Positions 1-8,023 of a stretch of DNA of 64,000 nt are shown piece by piece; within the stretch, counting starts at the first letter, position 1, and every line of letters begins with the position of its first letter. The stretch comes from Anaerolineales bacterium (lineage in GTDB: Bacteria > Chloroflexota > Anaerolineae > Anaerolineales > Villigracilaceae): NCBI GenBank assembly GCA_020634895.1, contig JACKAV010000002.1:372001-436000 (forward strand), given 5' to 3'. The notes under the pieces are model-generated. The model saw only the letters and a program-made list of their open reading frames with translations. It was not told where the DNA came from and ran no database searches. The translations under genes were made by a program, and so were the position numbers.

Positions 1-254
1 CCGAGACTTGTTTCTACCACTCCATCCTTTGTCACCGCTGATAGTTCGTGGCTATCCGCATATGCAACGCGAAGGACGGTCACCACCTGCTGTGCCAATT
101 CAGATGAGTCAACGTTGAGGATCAACGTGTCCACATCGGGAGGCGTGGGTGGATAATGTCTGGACGCAAAGACCTGCCCTTCGAGCAGGGTCAGCTTCGA
201 GGGCGGAGTGAGGCGCAGCGTCTCAAAAATGGAATTGATGAAATTGAAGTCCAT
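1..254 (-). CDS. MazG-like protein, 3' end outside window (tentative)
   Basis: The reading frame is open from an ATG at 254 to the window edge (84 codons seen) and an AGGA box sits six bases before the ATG. The product begins MDFNFINSIFETLRLTPPSK and contains HYPPTPPDVDTLILNV. From memory this matches the second half of the tetrapyrrole-methylase-like domain that precedes the MazG pyrophosphohydrolase domain in Chloroflexota proteins. If so, this copy starts inside that domain and lacks its N-terminal half. It follows rpsI by about 100 bases on the same strand and may be the last gene of the ribosomal array. The assignment rests on short similarity only, and the catalytic part is not visible. 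Confidence 0.45.
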   Translation of the reverse strand, partial: MDFNFINSIFETLRLTPPSKLTLLEGQVFASRHYPPTPPDVDTLILNVDSSELAQQVVTVLRVAYADSHELSAVTKDGVVETSL

Positions 255-274
255 ATGTCATCCTATTGTTAAAC

Positions 275-317
275 GCGTAATCCGTAATTCGTAACTCGTA
301 GTGTTTACGGATTACGC
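275..317. repeat. ATTACG-type inverted repeat between rpsI and the MazG-like gene
   Basis: A 13-base arm GCGTAATCCGTAA (275-287) is matched by its exact complement TTACGGATTACGC (305-317), and a further partial copy of the same heptamer-like unit continues to 329. The transcript would fold into a 13-bp hairpin with a 17-base loop just after the rpsI stop. No T-run follows in either direction, so it is a structured intergenic repeat rather than a clear intrinsic terminator. Confidence 0.7.
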
Positions 318-353
318 ATTACGGATTATCTGAAGGGGTATACCCGGAAGATT

Positions 354-746
354 TTAACGCTTGGTGTAGGTCGGAGCCTTGCGGGCTTTCTTGAGACCAG
401 GCTTCTTGCGTTCCTTCACGCGGGCATCGCGGGTGAGCAGACCCTTCTTGCGAAGAAGAGTGGTCCAATCCGCGTTCATACCCTGAAGGGCGCGAGCCAC
501 ACCGAGGCGAACTGCCTCTGTCTGCCCGGTCACACCGCCGCCGTTGACCAGAACGGTCACGTCATATTTGGCAGCCGCCTCACCCACCGCGCCGAACGGG
601 CGCAGGATATCCTGCATATCGCCCAAGCGGGGGAAAAATACAGCGGCTTCTTTTTCGTTCACAATGAACTTGCCGCTGCCAGCGACTACACGCACACGGG
701 CAGTGCTTGCCTTTCGGCGTCCGATACCTTCGAAATACTGTGCCAT
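354..746 (-). CDS. rpsI: 30S ribosomal protein S9
   Basis: S9 belongs to the head of the small subunit, where its C-terminal tail reaches the P-site tRNA. The 130-residue product starts MAQYFEGIGRRKASTARVRV, has the family's GGGVTGQTEAVRLGVARAL core, and ends with the basic tail KKARKAPTYTKR. The frame is open further upstream to 872, but the ATG at 746 gives the family's usual length and lies just after the rplM stop (15-base gap). The rplM-rpsI pair is the standard bacterial arrangement. Certain identification. Confidence 0.98.
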   Translation of the reverse strand: MAQYFEGIGRRKASTARVRVVAGSGKFIVNEKEAAVFFPRLGDMQDILRPFGAVGEAAAKYDVTVLVNGGGVTGQTEAVRLGVARALQGMNADWTTLLRKKGLLTRDARVKERKKPGLKKARKAPTYTKR

Positions 747-760
747 AAATTCTTTCCTTT

Positions 761-1204
761 TTAGTCCAAAGCCTTGAGCTTCTGCGCGCCATGGGGGTGT
801 TCGGCGCCGCCGTAAATCTTCAAACGCTTGAGCACGGCACGTCCCATGCGGTTGTGCGGGAGCATGCCCCAAACTGCTTCGCGCAGGGCGCGGTCAGGAA
901 ATTGAGCAAGCTGGTCGCGCAGGGAAATGCTCTTCAAACCACCGGGGTAACCGGAATGGTGGTGGTAGACTTTGGTCTCAAGACGCGAGTGGGTCTTGGT
1001 ACCGGTCACGCTCACGTTCTGAGCATTGACCACCACCACGTAATCACCCATCTCCACACCGGGTGTGAAGGTCGGTTTGTGCTTGCCAAGCAAAATATGC
1101 GCAATGCGCGCGGCAAGACGCCCAAGGTTTTTGTCCTGCGCATCTATTAGTACCCAGTCGCGCTGAATCTCAGCGGCTTTCGGATAGTACGTCTTCTGTT
1201 GCAC
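761..1204 (-). CDS. rplM: 50S ribosomal protein L13
   Basis: L13 is an early-assembly protein that binds 23S rRNA. The 147-residue product carries the family signatures WVLIDAQDKNLGRLAARIA near residue 17, then GDYVVVVNA, and later AVWGMLPHNRMGR. It starts at a GTG (1204) with a GGAGAG box six bases upstream. It sits between truA and rpsI, matching the common truA-rplM-rpsI order, with gaps of 18 and 14 bases, so one transcript is likely. Confidence 0.98.
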   Translation of the reverse strand: MQQKTYYPKAAEIQRDWVLIDAQDKNLGRLAARIAHILLGKHKPTFTPGVEMGDYVVVVNAQNVSVTGTKTHSRLETKVYHHHSGYPGGLKSISLRDQLAQFPDRALREAVWGMLPHNRMGRAVLKRLKIYGGAEHPHGAQKLKALD

Positions 1205-1222
1205 TTTCGTCTCTCCGTTTCT

Positions 1223-1978
1223 TTATTTTCTTTTCAGTGATCCATATTCGACATCGATCAGGCTCAAGCCGTGTGCGGGAGCCAGCCCGGCTGGAAGTTT
1301 GCCCTGCCCTTTCAAGGCAAGGCGGACATCCTTTGCCAGACATCTTCCCTGTGCAGCAGCCACCTGAACGTACACTAGTCTTCGTACCATGCGATATAAG
1401 AACGCATCTGCCCGGACTTCGTACTGCCACTCACCATCAGGCTTTTGTCTCCACTCGGATTTTGTCACCGTTCGGATCGTCGTCCCCTTTTCAGAGGTCG
1501 GTGAGCCGTAAGCGGCAAAATCATGTGTGCCGAGGAAGATCCCAGCATTCTGTTTAAGTGCGTCTCCGTCCACTTTGGGCCACAGGCGCCATGCAAACCT
1601 TTCACGCAACGGGTTTCGTGTCGGTTCACAGAACAACCTGTAACGGTATGACCGTGATAACGCGTCGAACCGCGGATGAAATTCCGCGTGGACCGGCTGC
1701 AGTTTTTTGACTGCCATGTCAGCCGGAAGTCCTGCGTTCAGGGCGTGAAGCAATCGCTCCACAGGGTGTGACCATTCTTCGAAATCGAAGGATGCCACCT
1801 GCCCCGCCGCATGGACTCCGCTGTCTGTTCTACCCGCCATGATGACGGATCTGCCAGTCCAGCCAATTTTGTGTAGGGCTTTTTCAAGCTCGCCCTGCAC
1901 TGTCCGGGAGTTCGCCTGCCGCTGACTGCCGGTAAACCCGGAACCGTCGTAGGCAAGGATCACTTGGTAACGTACCAT
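1223..1978 (-). CDS. truA: tRNA pseudouridine(38-40) synthase
   Basis: TruA converts uridines 38-40 in the tRNA anticodon stem to pseudouridine. The 251-residue product begins MVRYQVILAYDGSGFTGSQ and has the catalytic aspartate motif AGRTDSGVHA (Asp52). The second half-domain shows FAAYGSP and FLYRMVRRLVYVQVAAAQG, as expected of the dimeric TruA fold. It lies between rplQ (39 bases upstream) and rplM (18 bases downstream) on the same strand, a frequent location at the end of the alpha operon. Confidence 0.96.
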   Translation of the reverse strand: MVRYQVILAYDGSGFTGSQRQANSRTVQGELEKALHKIGWTGRSVIMAGRTDSGVHAAGQVASFDFEEWSHPVERLLHALNAGLPADMAVKKLQPVHAEFHPRFDALSRSYRYRLFCEPTRNPLRERFAWRLWPKVDGDALKQNAGIFLGTHDFAAYGSPTSEKGTTIRTVTKSEWRQKPDGEWQYEVRADAFLYRMVRRLVYVQVAAAQGRCLAKDVRLALKGQGKLPAGLAPAHGLSLIDVEYGSLKRK

Positions 1979-2017
1979 TGCAAGAGAGTAGGGATCGATC
2001 CCTACTTTACTCTAACT

Positions 2018-2395
2018 TTATTCCTCAACCAACTCCAACAGGACCATCTCAGCAGAGTCGCCGAGGCGGGTCCCGAGTTTTGTTACACGAGTATAGCCGC
2101 CGTTGCGCGAGGCAAACCGGGGAGCGATCTCGTCGAAGAGGCGTTTAATAACCTGGTCGTCGCCGAGTTTGGAAACGGCGAGGCGGCGGGCATGGACTTT
2201 CTGCTCGGCGCTTGCATCCGCACTGTTCTTGGCGAGAGTGATGAGACGTTCAGCATCACCGCGAATGGCTGCAGCCTTCGCTTTGGTGGTCTGAATGCGC
2301 TCATGGGTAAAGAATTGTTTGATCAGGTTGCGGCGCAGGGCGATACGTGCTCCCTTTGTGCGTCCTAATTTATAACCTGCTACTGAATGTCGCAT
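2018..2395 (-). CDS. rplQ: 50S ribosomal protein L17
   Basis: L17 lies next to the polypeptide exit tunnel. The 125-residue product opens MRHSVAGYKLGRTKGARIAL and contains LIKQFFTHERIQTTKAKA, the family signature. Only three bases separate its ATG from the rpoA stop, so it is translationally close to rpoA, as in most bacteria. The C-terminal LLELVEE tail is acidic and short. Confidence 0.98.
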   Translation of the reverse strand: MRHSVAGYKLGRTKGARIALRRNLIKQFFTHERIQTTKAKAAAIRGDAERLITLAKNSADASAEQKVHARRLAVSKLGDDQVIKRLFDEIAPRFASRNGGYTRVTKLGTRLGDSAEMVLLELVEE

Positions 2396-2398
2396 TTC

Positions 2399-3367
2399 TT
2401 AATTCTCCGAAGGTTGATCTTTCAGGAAGCCTTTTTCGCGCATCTTGTCGCGAAGTTCATCGAGGCTCTTCTCGCCGAAGTTGCGGATGGACATGACTGC
2501 GGACTCACCCTTTTCGAGGAGTTCGAGCACATCACCCACAGTGGTAATGCCAGTGCGCTTCAAGGAGTTGAAAACACGCACTGAGAGATCGAGGGCTTCC
2601 ACCGGCGTTTCAGCCAGTTCGCTGCTCAGACGGCTGCCGGTCGTTTCGCGTTCCACAGCCACTGTCAGCATCTCTTCATTCACGCCCGCGATATAGCGAA
2701 GGTGATCGATGAGAATACGAGCGGAGGAGCTGAGGGCGCGTTCAGGGGAAACGGTGCCGTCTGTCCAGATTTCCAAAATCAGTTTATCGTAATTCGTGCT
2801 TTGCCCAACACGGGCAGAAGCCACTTCCCAGTTGACGCGCTTGACCGGGCTGAAGATCGCATCCACCGGAAGTTCACCGATGGGTGTATGCCCGGAGCGG
2901 TCGTTCGCCGGGGAATAGCCGCGTCCACGTTCGACCACAAACTCAACATCGAGTTTGGTCTTGGGGTTATCCACAGTAAAGAGATATGTGTCGGGGTTGA
3001 CGATCTCGATCTCGGCAGGAGCGATAATATCTGCCGCTGTGACCGTTCCCTCGCCGCGTACTTCGAGGTGCATACGGGCGCTGTCAACGCCATCCATCTT
3101 GATGCGGATCTGTTTGATCTGCAGCATGACCTGAATGACATCTTCGCGCACACCGGGGATGTCGCTGAATTCATGCAGCACATCCGCGAACCGCACTGAG
3201 GTTATCGCCGTACCTTCCAAAGAGGAAAGCAGGACGCGCCGCAGGGCGTTCCCGAGTGTTACACCATATCCGCCTTCCAGCGGACTGATAACAAATTTGC
3301 CGTAGTTCCGAGCTTCTGCTTCCCGCTCGATCTTTGGCATAACCATGTTCGTGATGATACCCGTCAC
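2399..3367 (-). CDS. rpoA: RNA polymerase subunit alpha
   Basis: The alpha subunit dimerises to start RNA polymerase assembly, and its C-terminal domain contacts UP elements and activators. The N-terminal domain (about residues 10-230) shows YGKFVISPLEGGYGVTLGNA and LRRVLLSSLEG. The linker is short, and the C-terminal helix-hairpin-helix domain (about 250-315) has LSVRVFNSLKRTGITTVGDV and RNFGEKSLDEL. The 322-residue length is normal. The start at 3367 is a GTG behind an AAAGGTG box; ATGs at codons 8 and 10 are alternatives. It follows rpsD by 74 bases. Confidence 0.98.
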   Translation of the reverse strand: MTGIITNMVMPKIEREAEARNYGKFVISPLEGGYGVTLGNALRRVLLSSLEGTAITSVRFADVLHEFSDIPGVREDVIQVMLQIKQIRIKMDGVDSARMHLEVRGEGTVTAADIIAPAEIEIVNPDTYLFTVDNPKTKLDVEFVVERGRGYSPANDRSGHTPIGELPVDAIFSPVKRVNWEVASARVGQSTNYDKLILEIWTDGTVSPERALSSSARILIDHLRYIAGVNEEMLTVAVERETTGSRLSSELAETPVEALDLSVRVFNSLKRTGITTVGDVLELLEKGESAVMSIRNFGEKSLDELRDKMREKGFLKDQPSEN

Positions 3368-3441
3368 GGTTCACCTTTCCCTTTTGATCATGCCCCGGGT
3401 CGTGGACCAATTTACAGTCCAGACCCGAAGCGGTTGAAGGA

Positions 3442-4095
3442 CTAGCGTCGGGAGTAGTACTCGACGATCAATTGTTCGTCGAGACTTCCGTCAATTTCGG
3501 CGCGTTCCGGCATGCGGGCAACGGAACCGTGCATCGCATTTAGATCGCGGCTGAGCCAGGCAGGTGCGTTTCGTTTCTCTGCGTAGGCGTTCAGTTCCTT
3601 GAAGTAAGGAAGCTTGCCAGAACCTTCACGCACAGCAACCACGTCCCCATCCGTGAGAAGCATGGAGGGAACATCGGTGCGGCGACCATTCACAATAAAG
3701 TGACCGTGGGTCACCAGCATGCGAGCCTGGGCACGGCTGGAGGCAAACCCGAGGCGGAAGACCACGTTATCGAGGCGGGACTCAAGGATTTGAAGCAGGT
3801 TCAAACCGGTGAGACCGCGGCGTGTGATTGCCGTCTCGTAATAACGACGGAACTGTCGTTCGAGAACGCCATAAACGCGGCGAGCCTTTTGTTTGGCGCG
3901 CAACTGACGTGCAAAGTCTGAGGCACGGCCAGTGGAGCCTGGGGCACCGCGGCCAGCAGTCTTGCCGTGTTGACCGGGCGCAAAACTGCGGCGGTCAAAG
4001 GCGCATTTGGGAGTAAAACAACGCTCGCCTTTGAGATAAAGCTTTTCACCTTCACGGCGGCAAAGCTTGCAAACCGGACTTAATGATTTAGCCAT
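3442..4095 (-). CDS. rpsD: 30S ribosomal protein S4, zinc-binding type
   Basis: S4 nucleates 16S rRNA folding at the five-way junction and often represses alpha-operon translation. The 217-residue product has Cys9, Cys12, Cys26 and Cys31, the exact spacing of the zinc site known in Thermus S4, followed by the S4 RNA-binding domain (about residues 105-165, RLDNVVFRLGFASSRAQARM). It lies between rpsK and rpoA, the usual order. The protein is slightly longer than the 200-209 residues typical of the family. Confidence 0.98.
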   Translation of the reverse strand: MAKSLSPVCKLCRREGEKLYLKGERCFTPKCAFDRRSFAPGQHGKTAGRGAPGSTGRASDFARQLRAKQKARRVYGVLERQFRRYYETAITRRGLTGLNLLQILESRLDNVVFRLGFASSRAQARMLVTHGHFIVNGRRTDVPSMLLTDGDVVAVREGSGKLPYFKELNAYAEKRNAPAWLSRDLNAMHGSVARMPERAEIDGSLDEQLIVEYYSRR

Positions 4096-4110
4096 AAATT
4101 ACAACCTCAC

Positions 4111-4515
4111 TTACACGCGTCTTCGCTTCGGAGGACGGCAGCCATTGTGCGGTACGGGGGTAATGTCCGCGATCAACAACACCTTCAAACCCATCGCCTG
4201 AACGGCACGAATTGCATTTTCGCGTCCAGGTCCGGGTCCTTTGACGAACAACTCGACTTCCTGAAGACCCTGCTGCTGGGCAGCCTTGATCGCCTGTTCA
4301 GCGGCAAGACGGGCAGCAAACGGTGTGCTCTTGCGGGAGCCTTTGAAGCCAGCGGAGCCAGCAGAACCCCAGGCAATGGTATTGCCCTCGGTATCGGTAA
4401 CGGTAACAATCGTATTATTGAAGGAAGCAAAGATATGCACCTGTCCGCGGGACAGGGAGCGCTTGCTTTTCTTCGCGCCGGAAGACCGGCGGGTGGAACG
4501 TACACTCTGAGCCAT
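4111..4515 (-). CDS. rpsK: 30S ribosomal protein S11
   Basis: S11 forms part of the small-subunit platform near the mRNA exit. The 134-residue product has a basic N-terminal extension, then VHIFASFNNTIVTVTDTEGN, the family GFKGSRKSTPFAA segment and the C-terminal TPVPHNGCRPPKRRRV. It sits between rpsM (23-base gap) and rpsD (15-base gap) in canonical alpha-operon order. Confidence 0.98.
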   Translation of the reverse strand: MAQSVRSTRRSSGAKKSKRSLSRGQVHIFASFNNTIVTVTDTEGNTIAWGSAGSAGFKGSRKSTPFAARLAAEQAIKAAQQQGLQEVELFVKGPGPGRENAIRAVQAMGLKVLLIADITPVPHNGCRPPKRRRV

Positions 4516-4538
4516 TTTTTCTAACCTTTCGGACAGGA

Positions 4539-4925
4539 TTATTTCTTCGCGCCACGGCGACGACCGCGTCCGGCGACAGTCTTCTTGATACCCTTACGGG
4601 AGCGCGCATTTGTCTTGGTGCGCTGACCGCGCACGGGCAGGTTGCGGCGATGTCGCAGACCACGATATGAACCAATTTCGATCAAACGCTTGATGTTCAT
4701 CTGAACTTCGCGGCGCAGATCGCCTTCCACCTTATAGTGCGTGGAAATGTATTCACGGATGGCAGAAACTTCAGCTTCCGTCAAGTCCTTGATACGCGTA
4801 TCGGGGTTGATTTTGGTCTCAGCCAAAATCTCGTGAGCGCGGGTGGGACCAATGCCAAAAAGGTAGGTCAGACCCACTTCTGTCCGCTTATTGCGGGGAA
4901 GATCAACACCTTCAATTCTTGCCAT
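4539..4925 (-). CDS. rpsM: 30S ribosomal protein S13
   Basis: S13 is in the 30S head and contacts the P-site tRNA and the large subunit. The 128-residue product starts MARIEGVDLPRNKRTEVGLT and has the diagnostic YRGLRHRRNLPVRGQRTKTN motif, ending in a lysine- and arginine-rich tail. It starts six bases after the rpmJ stop. Nothing unusual. Confidence 0.98.
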   Translation of the reverse strand: MARIEGVDLPRNKRTEVGLTYLFGIGPTRAHEILAETKINPDTRIKDLTEAEVSAIREYISTHYKVEGDLRREVQMNIKRLIEIGSYRGLRHRRNLPVRGQRTKTNARSRKGIKKTVAGRGRRRGAKK

Positions 4926-4931
4926 AGTTCA

Positions 4932-5045
4932 CTACCCTTGTCTCTGTTTGTGTTTAGGATTTTCGCAAATAATGAAAACGCGTCCTTTGCGCCGGATGAT
5001 GCGGCATTTGGAGCAGCGCTTGCGAATGGAGGGTGATACTTTCAT
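4932..5045 (-). CDS. rpmJ: 50S ribosomal protein L36
   Basis: This 37-codon gene encodes the smallest ribosomal protein, MKVSPSIRKRCSKC followed by RIIRRKGRVFIICENPKHKQ. Cys11, Cys14, Cys27 and His32 form the C-x2-C-x12-C-x4-H zinc site of L36. An AAGGAG box lies seven bases before the ATG at 5045. It is normally preceded by infA, but here about 100 non-coding bases separate it from map. A promoter and a leader hairpin lie in that gap, so rpmJ probably begins a separately controlled alpha-operon transcript. Confidence 0.97.
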   Translation of the reverse strand: MKVSPSIRKRCSKCRIIRRKGRVFIICENPKHKQRQG

Positions 5046-5063
5046 GAAAAATCTCCTTGCATG

Positions 5064-5079
5064 GTGCTGTTTTCAGCAC
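5064..5079 (-). promoter_or_regulatory. Leader hairpin before rpmJ
   Basis: GTGCTG and CAGCAC form a perfect 6-bp stem around a four-base loop. It lies downstream of the predicted start of transcription (near 5086) and six bases before the rpmJ ribosome-binding site. It may tune translation or mRNA stability; no T-run follows. Confidence 0.5.
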
Positions 5080-5092
5080 AGCCAAAGTCTTG

Positions 5093-5121
5093 ATTATACT
5101 GGTCGTTCTCGAATTCGTCCA
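5093..5121 (-). promoter_or_regulatory. Predicted promoter for rpmJ-rpsM-rpsK-rpsD-rpoA-rplQ
   Basis: On the minus strand a TGGACG box (5116-5121) and a perfect TATAAT (5093-5098) are 17 bases apart. The box is within the non-coding map-rpmJ gap and would start a leader of about 40 bases. This suggests an internal sigma-70 promoter of the alpha operon. Confidence 0.65.
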
Positions 5122-5144
5122 TATTTTCACGGAGTTCCACTGGG

Positions 5145-5915
5145 TCATAAGACAGTCAGGATTAGAGGTTCTCCTTCGGTAACAGCAACCGTATGTTCGA
5201 AGTGTGCCGTTAACGACCCGTCAGCAGAGACTACCGTCCACTTATCCGGCAGGACGCGTGTTTCGCGCGTCCCTATCAACACCATGGGTTCAAGTGCGAT
5301 GGTTATTCCCGGTCTGAGAACAAGACCGGTTCCCTTCGCGCCGTAATTTGGCACTTGGGGACCCTCGTGCATATCCTTCCCGACACCGTGTCCGGTGTAT
5401 TCCCGGGTGACATGCAGCCCATGGTTTTCAACGTATTTTTGTATCGCCGCGGAGACGTCACCGGTACGTTTGCCTTTGCGCATCTGTGCGATGCCTGCAT
5501 GCAGTGCCGCTTCGGTGACATCGAGAAGGGTTTGAGCCTCTTGCGAGACCTGCCCCACCCCAGCCGTGAATGCTGAGTCTCCTACATAGCCTTCATGGAT
5601 CGTGCCGCAGTCTACCGAAACGATATCCCCTTCCTTTAGCTTGCGCTTGGAATGGGGAATGCCATGCACCATCTCGTCATTTATACTGACCGTGATGGAT
5701 GCGGGAAACGGCGGGTGTCCATAGCCTTTGAAAGGCGATACACATCCGTGTGACTTCAACACTTCCTCAGCAGCCGCGTTGAGGTCCGCTGTTGTCACAC
5801 CAGGTTGTAAAAGTTCCTTCACTCTCGCCAGAACGGTTGCATTGATGCGTCCTGCCTCGCGCATGATCTTGATCTCAGCAGGGGTCTTGATGTTTATCCG
5901 GCGTTCATGAAACAT
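5145..5915 (-). CDS. map: Methionine aminopeptidase, type I
   Basis: Removes the N-terminal methionine from nascent proteins using a two-metal centre. The 256-residue product shows the pita-bread fold motifs in order: GYGHPPFPASITVSINDEMV, the metal ligand segments SVDCGTIHEGYVGDSAFT, EYTGHGVGKDMHEGP and GITIALEPM. There is no N-terminal zinc finger, as expected of the bacterial type. It follows adk by 49 bases. The adk-map pair downstream of secY is the classical end of the spc operon. Confidence 0.97.
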   Translation of the reverse strand: MFHERRINIKTPAEIKIMREAGRINATVLARVKELLQPGVTTADLNAAAEEVLKSHGCVSPFKGYGHPPFPASITVSINDEMVHGIPHSKRKLKEGDIVSVDCGTIHEGYVGDSAFTAGVGQVSQEAQTLLDVTEAALHAGIAQMRKGKRTGDVSAAIQKYVENHGLHVTREYTGHGVGKDMHEGPQVPNYGAKGTGLVLRPGITIALEPMVLIGTRETRVLPDKWTVVSADGSLTAHFEHTVAVTEGEPLILTVL

Positions 5916-5964
5916 TACGTAAACCTTTTCTTACACAGGGTTTGTGCCCTGACCATGCTTTCTT

Positions 5965-6615
5965 TTATCTTGCCAAAGCCTCTTGCAGTACTTTTGTTAC
6001 GTCTTCGACTGCCTGAGAGCCATCGAGCTCTATTAGTTTACCTGCATTGCGGTAGTAATCCACAAGCGGCATGGTTTGCTCGAGGTAAACACGGATACGT
6101 TTTGTTACTGTTTCCGCTTTGTCGTCCTCGCGCTGATACACCTCAGAACCATCTACATCACAAATACCAGCTTTTTTGGGCGGATTGAACTTTTCGTGAT
6201 AGATGTGCCCATGTGCCCGGCACGTCCATCGTCCGCTGGTACGTTCTACAAGAATTGCTTCGTCCGCGGTGATGTACGGAACTGCATTGACTTCTCCATT
6301 GAAATCCACCAGCATCTTTTCAAGCGCAGTCGCCTGAGCCGGGGTGCGGGGAAAGCCGTCTAAAATGGCGCCAGTTTCACAGTCCGGACGGGAGAGGCGG
6401 GCGCGGATCATCCGAATTGTCACATCGTCAGGGACTAATTCGCCCCTATCCATATAGGACTTGGCCAACTGTCCTAGTTCTGTTTCGTTCTTCAGATTCT
6501 CCCGAAAAAGGTCGCCGGACGAAATATGAGCAAGTCCGGTTTTTTCTGAAAGAATACGCGCCTGGGTTCCCTTACCAACTCCAGGAGGACCGAGCAGGAC
6601 AATGTAGGTTGCCAT
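5965..6615 (-). CDS. adk: Adenylate kinase
   Basis: Catalyses ATP + AMP = 2 ADP. The P-loop GPPGVGKGTQ starts at residue 9, the AMP-binding segment is LDGFPRTPAQA near residue 85, and the long-form LID runs from about residue 125 to 162. In the LID, Cys132, His135, Cys152 and Asp155 occupy the four positions that hold Cys-Cys-Cys-Cys/Asp zinc ligands in Gram-positive enzymes or a hydrogen-bonded His-Ser-Asp-Thr set in enterobacteria. This mixed C-H-C-D set could still bind zinc. 216 residues is normal. It starts nine bases after the secY stop. Confidence 0.97.
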   Translation of the reverse strand: MATYIVLLGPPGVGKGTQARILSEKTGLAHISSGDLFRENLKNETELGQLAKSYMDRGELVPDDVTIRMIRARLSRPDCETGAILDGFPRTPAQATALEKMLVDFNGEVNAVPYITADEAILVERTSGRWTCRAHGHIYHEKFNPPKKAGICDVDGSEVYQREDDKAETVTKRIRVYLEQTMPLVDYYRNAGKLIELDGSQAVEDVTKVLQEALAR

Positions 6616-6624
6616 AATTTTCCT

Positions 6625-8004
6625 CTAACGGACGAGCAATGAGTCTTGATAGCCGTGAAGTTTCAATTCTGCATCGATGTTCTGGAAGGTATCGCGAACC
6701 ACACCGACCACAATGAGCAAACCGGAGGAAGTAATAAGGAAAATACCGGTGTTGTTGGCGGCAGAGATATTAAAGGCTGACAACAAAACACCGAGCAGGA
6801 ATGGCATAATAGCGACAAAGCCCAGGAAGACAGCACCAACAAGGGTGATTCGGCTCTGAACCGTACTCAGATATTTCTGGGTCGGAGCACCGGTCAGAAC
6901 ACCGGGAACATTTGCGCCCACCTTCTTAAGGTTATCACCATAATTCTGCTGATCGAACAGCACGGTGGTATAGAAGAAGGTAAAGACAACGACCATGACA
7001 AAGTAGATTGTCCAATAGCCCCAGTTGCTCGAGCCTGTAGCGCCAAAGAAGTTCTGTACGCCAAGGAAGAAATTGGCAACGCCTTCATTCTGGTTCTGGG
7101 TGAAGTAACTGGCGATGATCGCGGGAAATTGCAAAATGGCACTGGCGAAGATCAATGGGATCATGCCTGACAGGTTGACCATCAACGGCAAAGTACCCTT
7201 AACCGGCATGGACATGCGGTTACCAACGCGGCGTCCTGGGTACATCACCGGCACATTGCGGCGTCCCTGTTGGACGTACACAATGGCAAGCACTGTCAGC
7301 ACAATGACGATGGTTGTAAGGACCAGCATGATCCAGCGATTTGCCTCATCCGCAAGGAGAGACGCAAAGTTCGCCGGAATTCGTGCCACAATACCCGCAA
7401 AGATCACCAAGGAAAGACCCTGTCCACGGATACCGTATTCGGAGATCAACTCGCCCAGCCAAATGGCGAACATGGTGCCCGCCGTCATTGCAACAAGCAC
7501 AGACCATGAAGCCAGTGATGTGGCGGGATCGAACAGACCAAATGGAAGGATGGGCTGCCCAACCGCCTGAATGGAAAGGGAGTTGAAGATATTGATCTGA
7601 CCGATCGCGGAAAGAGCAGCCATCGGGACGGATAAATAATAGGTCCATTTTTCCTGCCAGCGGCGACCCTCACGGGGGTCATCTTGAATGCGCTGCTGAA
7701 GGGCAGGAATGATCGGGATCAACAATTGAATGATGATCTGGGCGGTAATATAAGGGTACACGCCCATCGACAACAACGAGAAATTGGAAACCGTACCACC
7801 CGACAACAGGTCGAGGAAGCCAAGAAAGCCTCCTGAACCAGAGGATGTATTCCGGAACGCAGTGAGGATGTCATGATCCACACCGGGAGCCGGGACATTC
7901 GCAGCAAAACGATAGAGAACCAAAAGCCCAAAAGTGATGAGCAGTTTGCGACGAATGTCTTCCGATTTCCAAAGGTAATGCCAGCCGGAAAAGGTGGTCT
8001 TCAT
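6625..8004 (-). CDS. secY: Preprotein translocase subunit SecY
   Basis: Channel-forming subunit of the Sec translocon. The 459-residue product has ten predicted membrane spans, the plug region after helix 1 (ALRNTSSGSG-type loop around residues 50-65), the signature TAQIIIQLLIPIIPAL and the cytosolic loop GRRVGNRMSMPVKGTLPLM. The C-terminal loop QQNYGDNLKKVGANVPGVLT matches the ribosome/SecA-binding loop. It lies between rplO (19-base gap) and adk in the canonical spc order. Confidence 0.97.
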   Translation of the reverse strand: MKTTFSGWHYLWKSEDIRRKLLITFGLLVLYRFAANVPAPGVDHDILTAFRNTSSGSGGFLGFLDLLSGGTVSNFSLLSMGVYPYITAQIIIQLLIPIIPALQQRIQDDPREGRRWQEKWTYYLSVPMAALSAIGQINIFNSLSIQAVGQPILPFGLFDPATSLASWSVLVAMTAGTMFAIWLGELISEYGIRGQGLSLVIFAGIVARIPANFASLLADEANRWIMLVLTTIVIVLTVLAIVYVQQGRRNVPVMYPGRRVGNRMSMPVKGTLPLMVNLSGMIPLIFASAILQFPAIIASYFTQNQNEGVANFFLGVQNFFGATGSSNWGYWTIYFVMVVVFTFFYTTVLFDQQNYGDNLKKVGANVPGVLTGAPTQKYLSTVQSRITLVGAVFLGFVAIMPFLLGVLLSAFNISAANNTGIFLITSSGLLIVVGVVRDTFQNIDAELKLHGYQDSLLVR

Positions 8005-8023
8005 TAAGAATATCCTTTATAAC

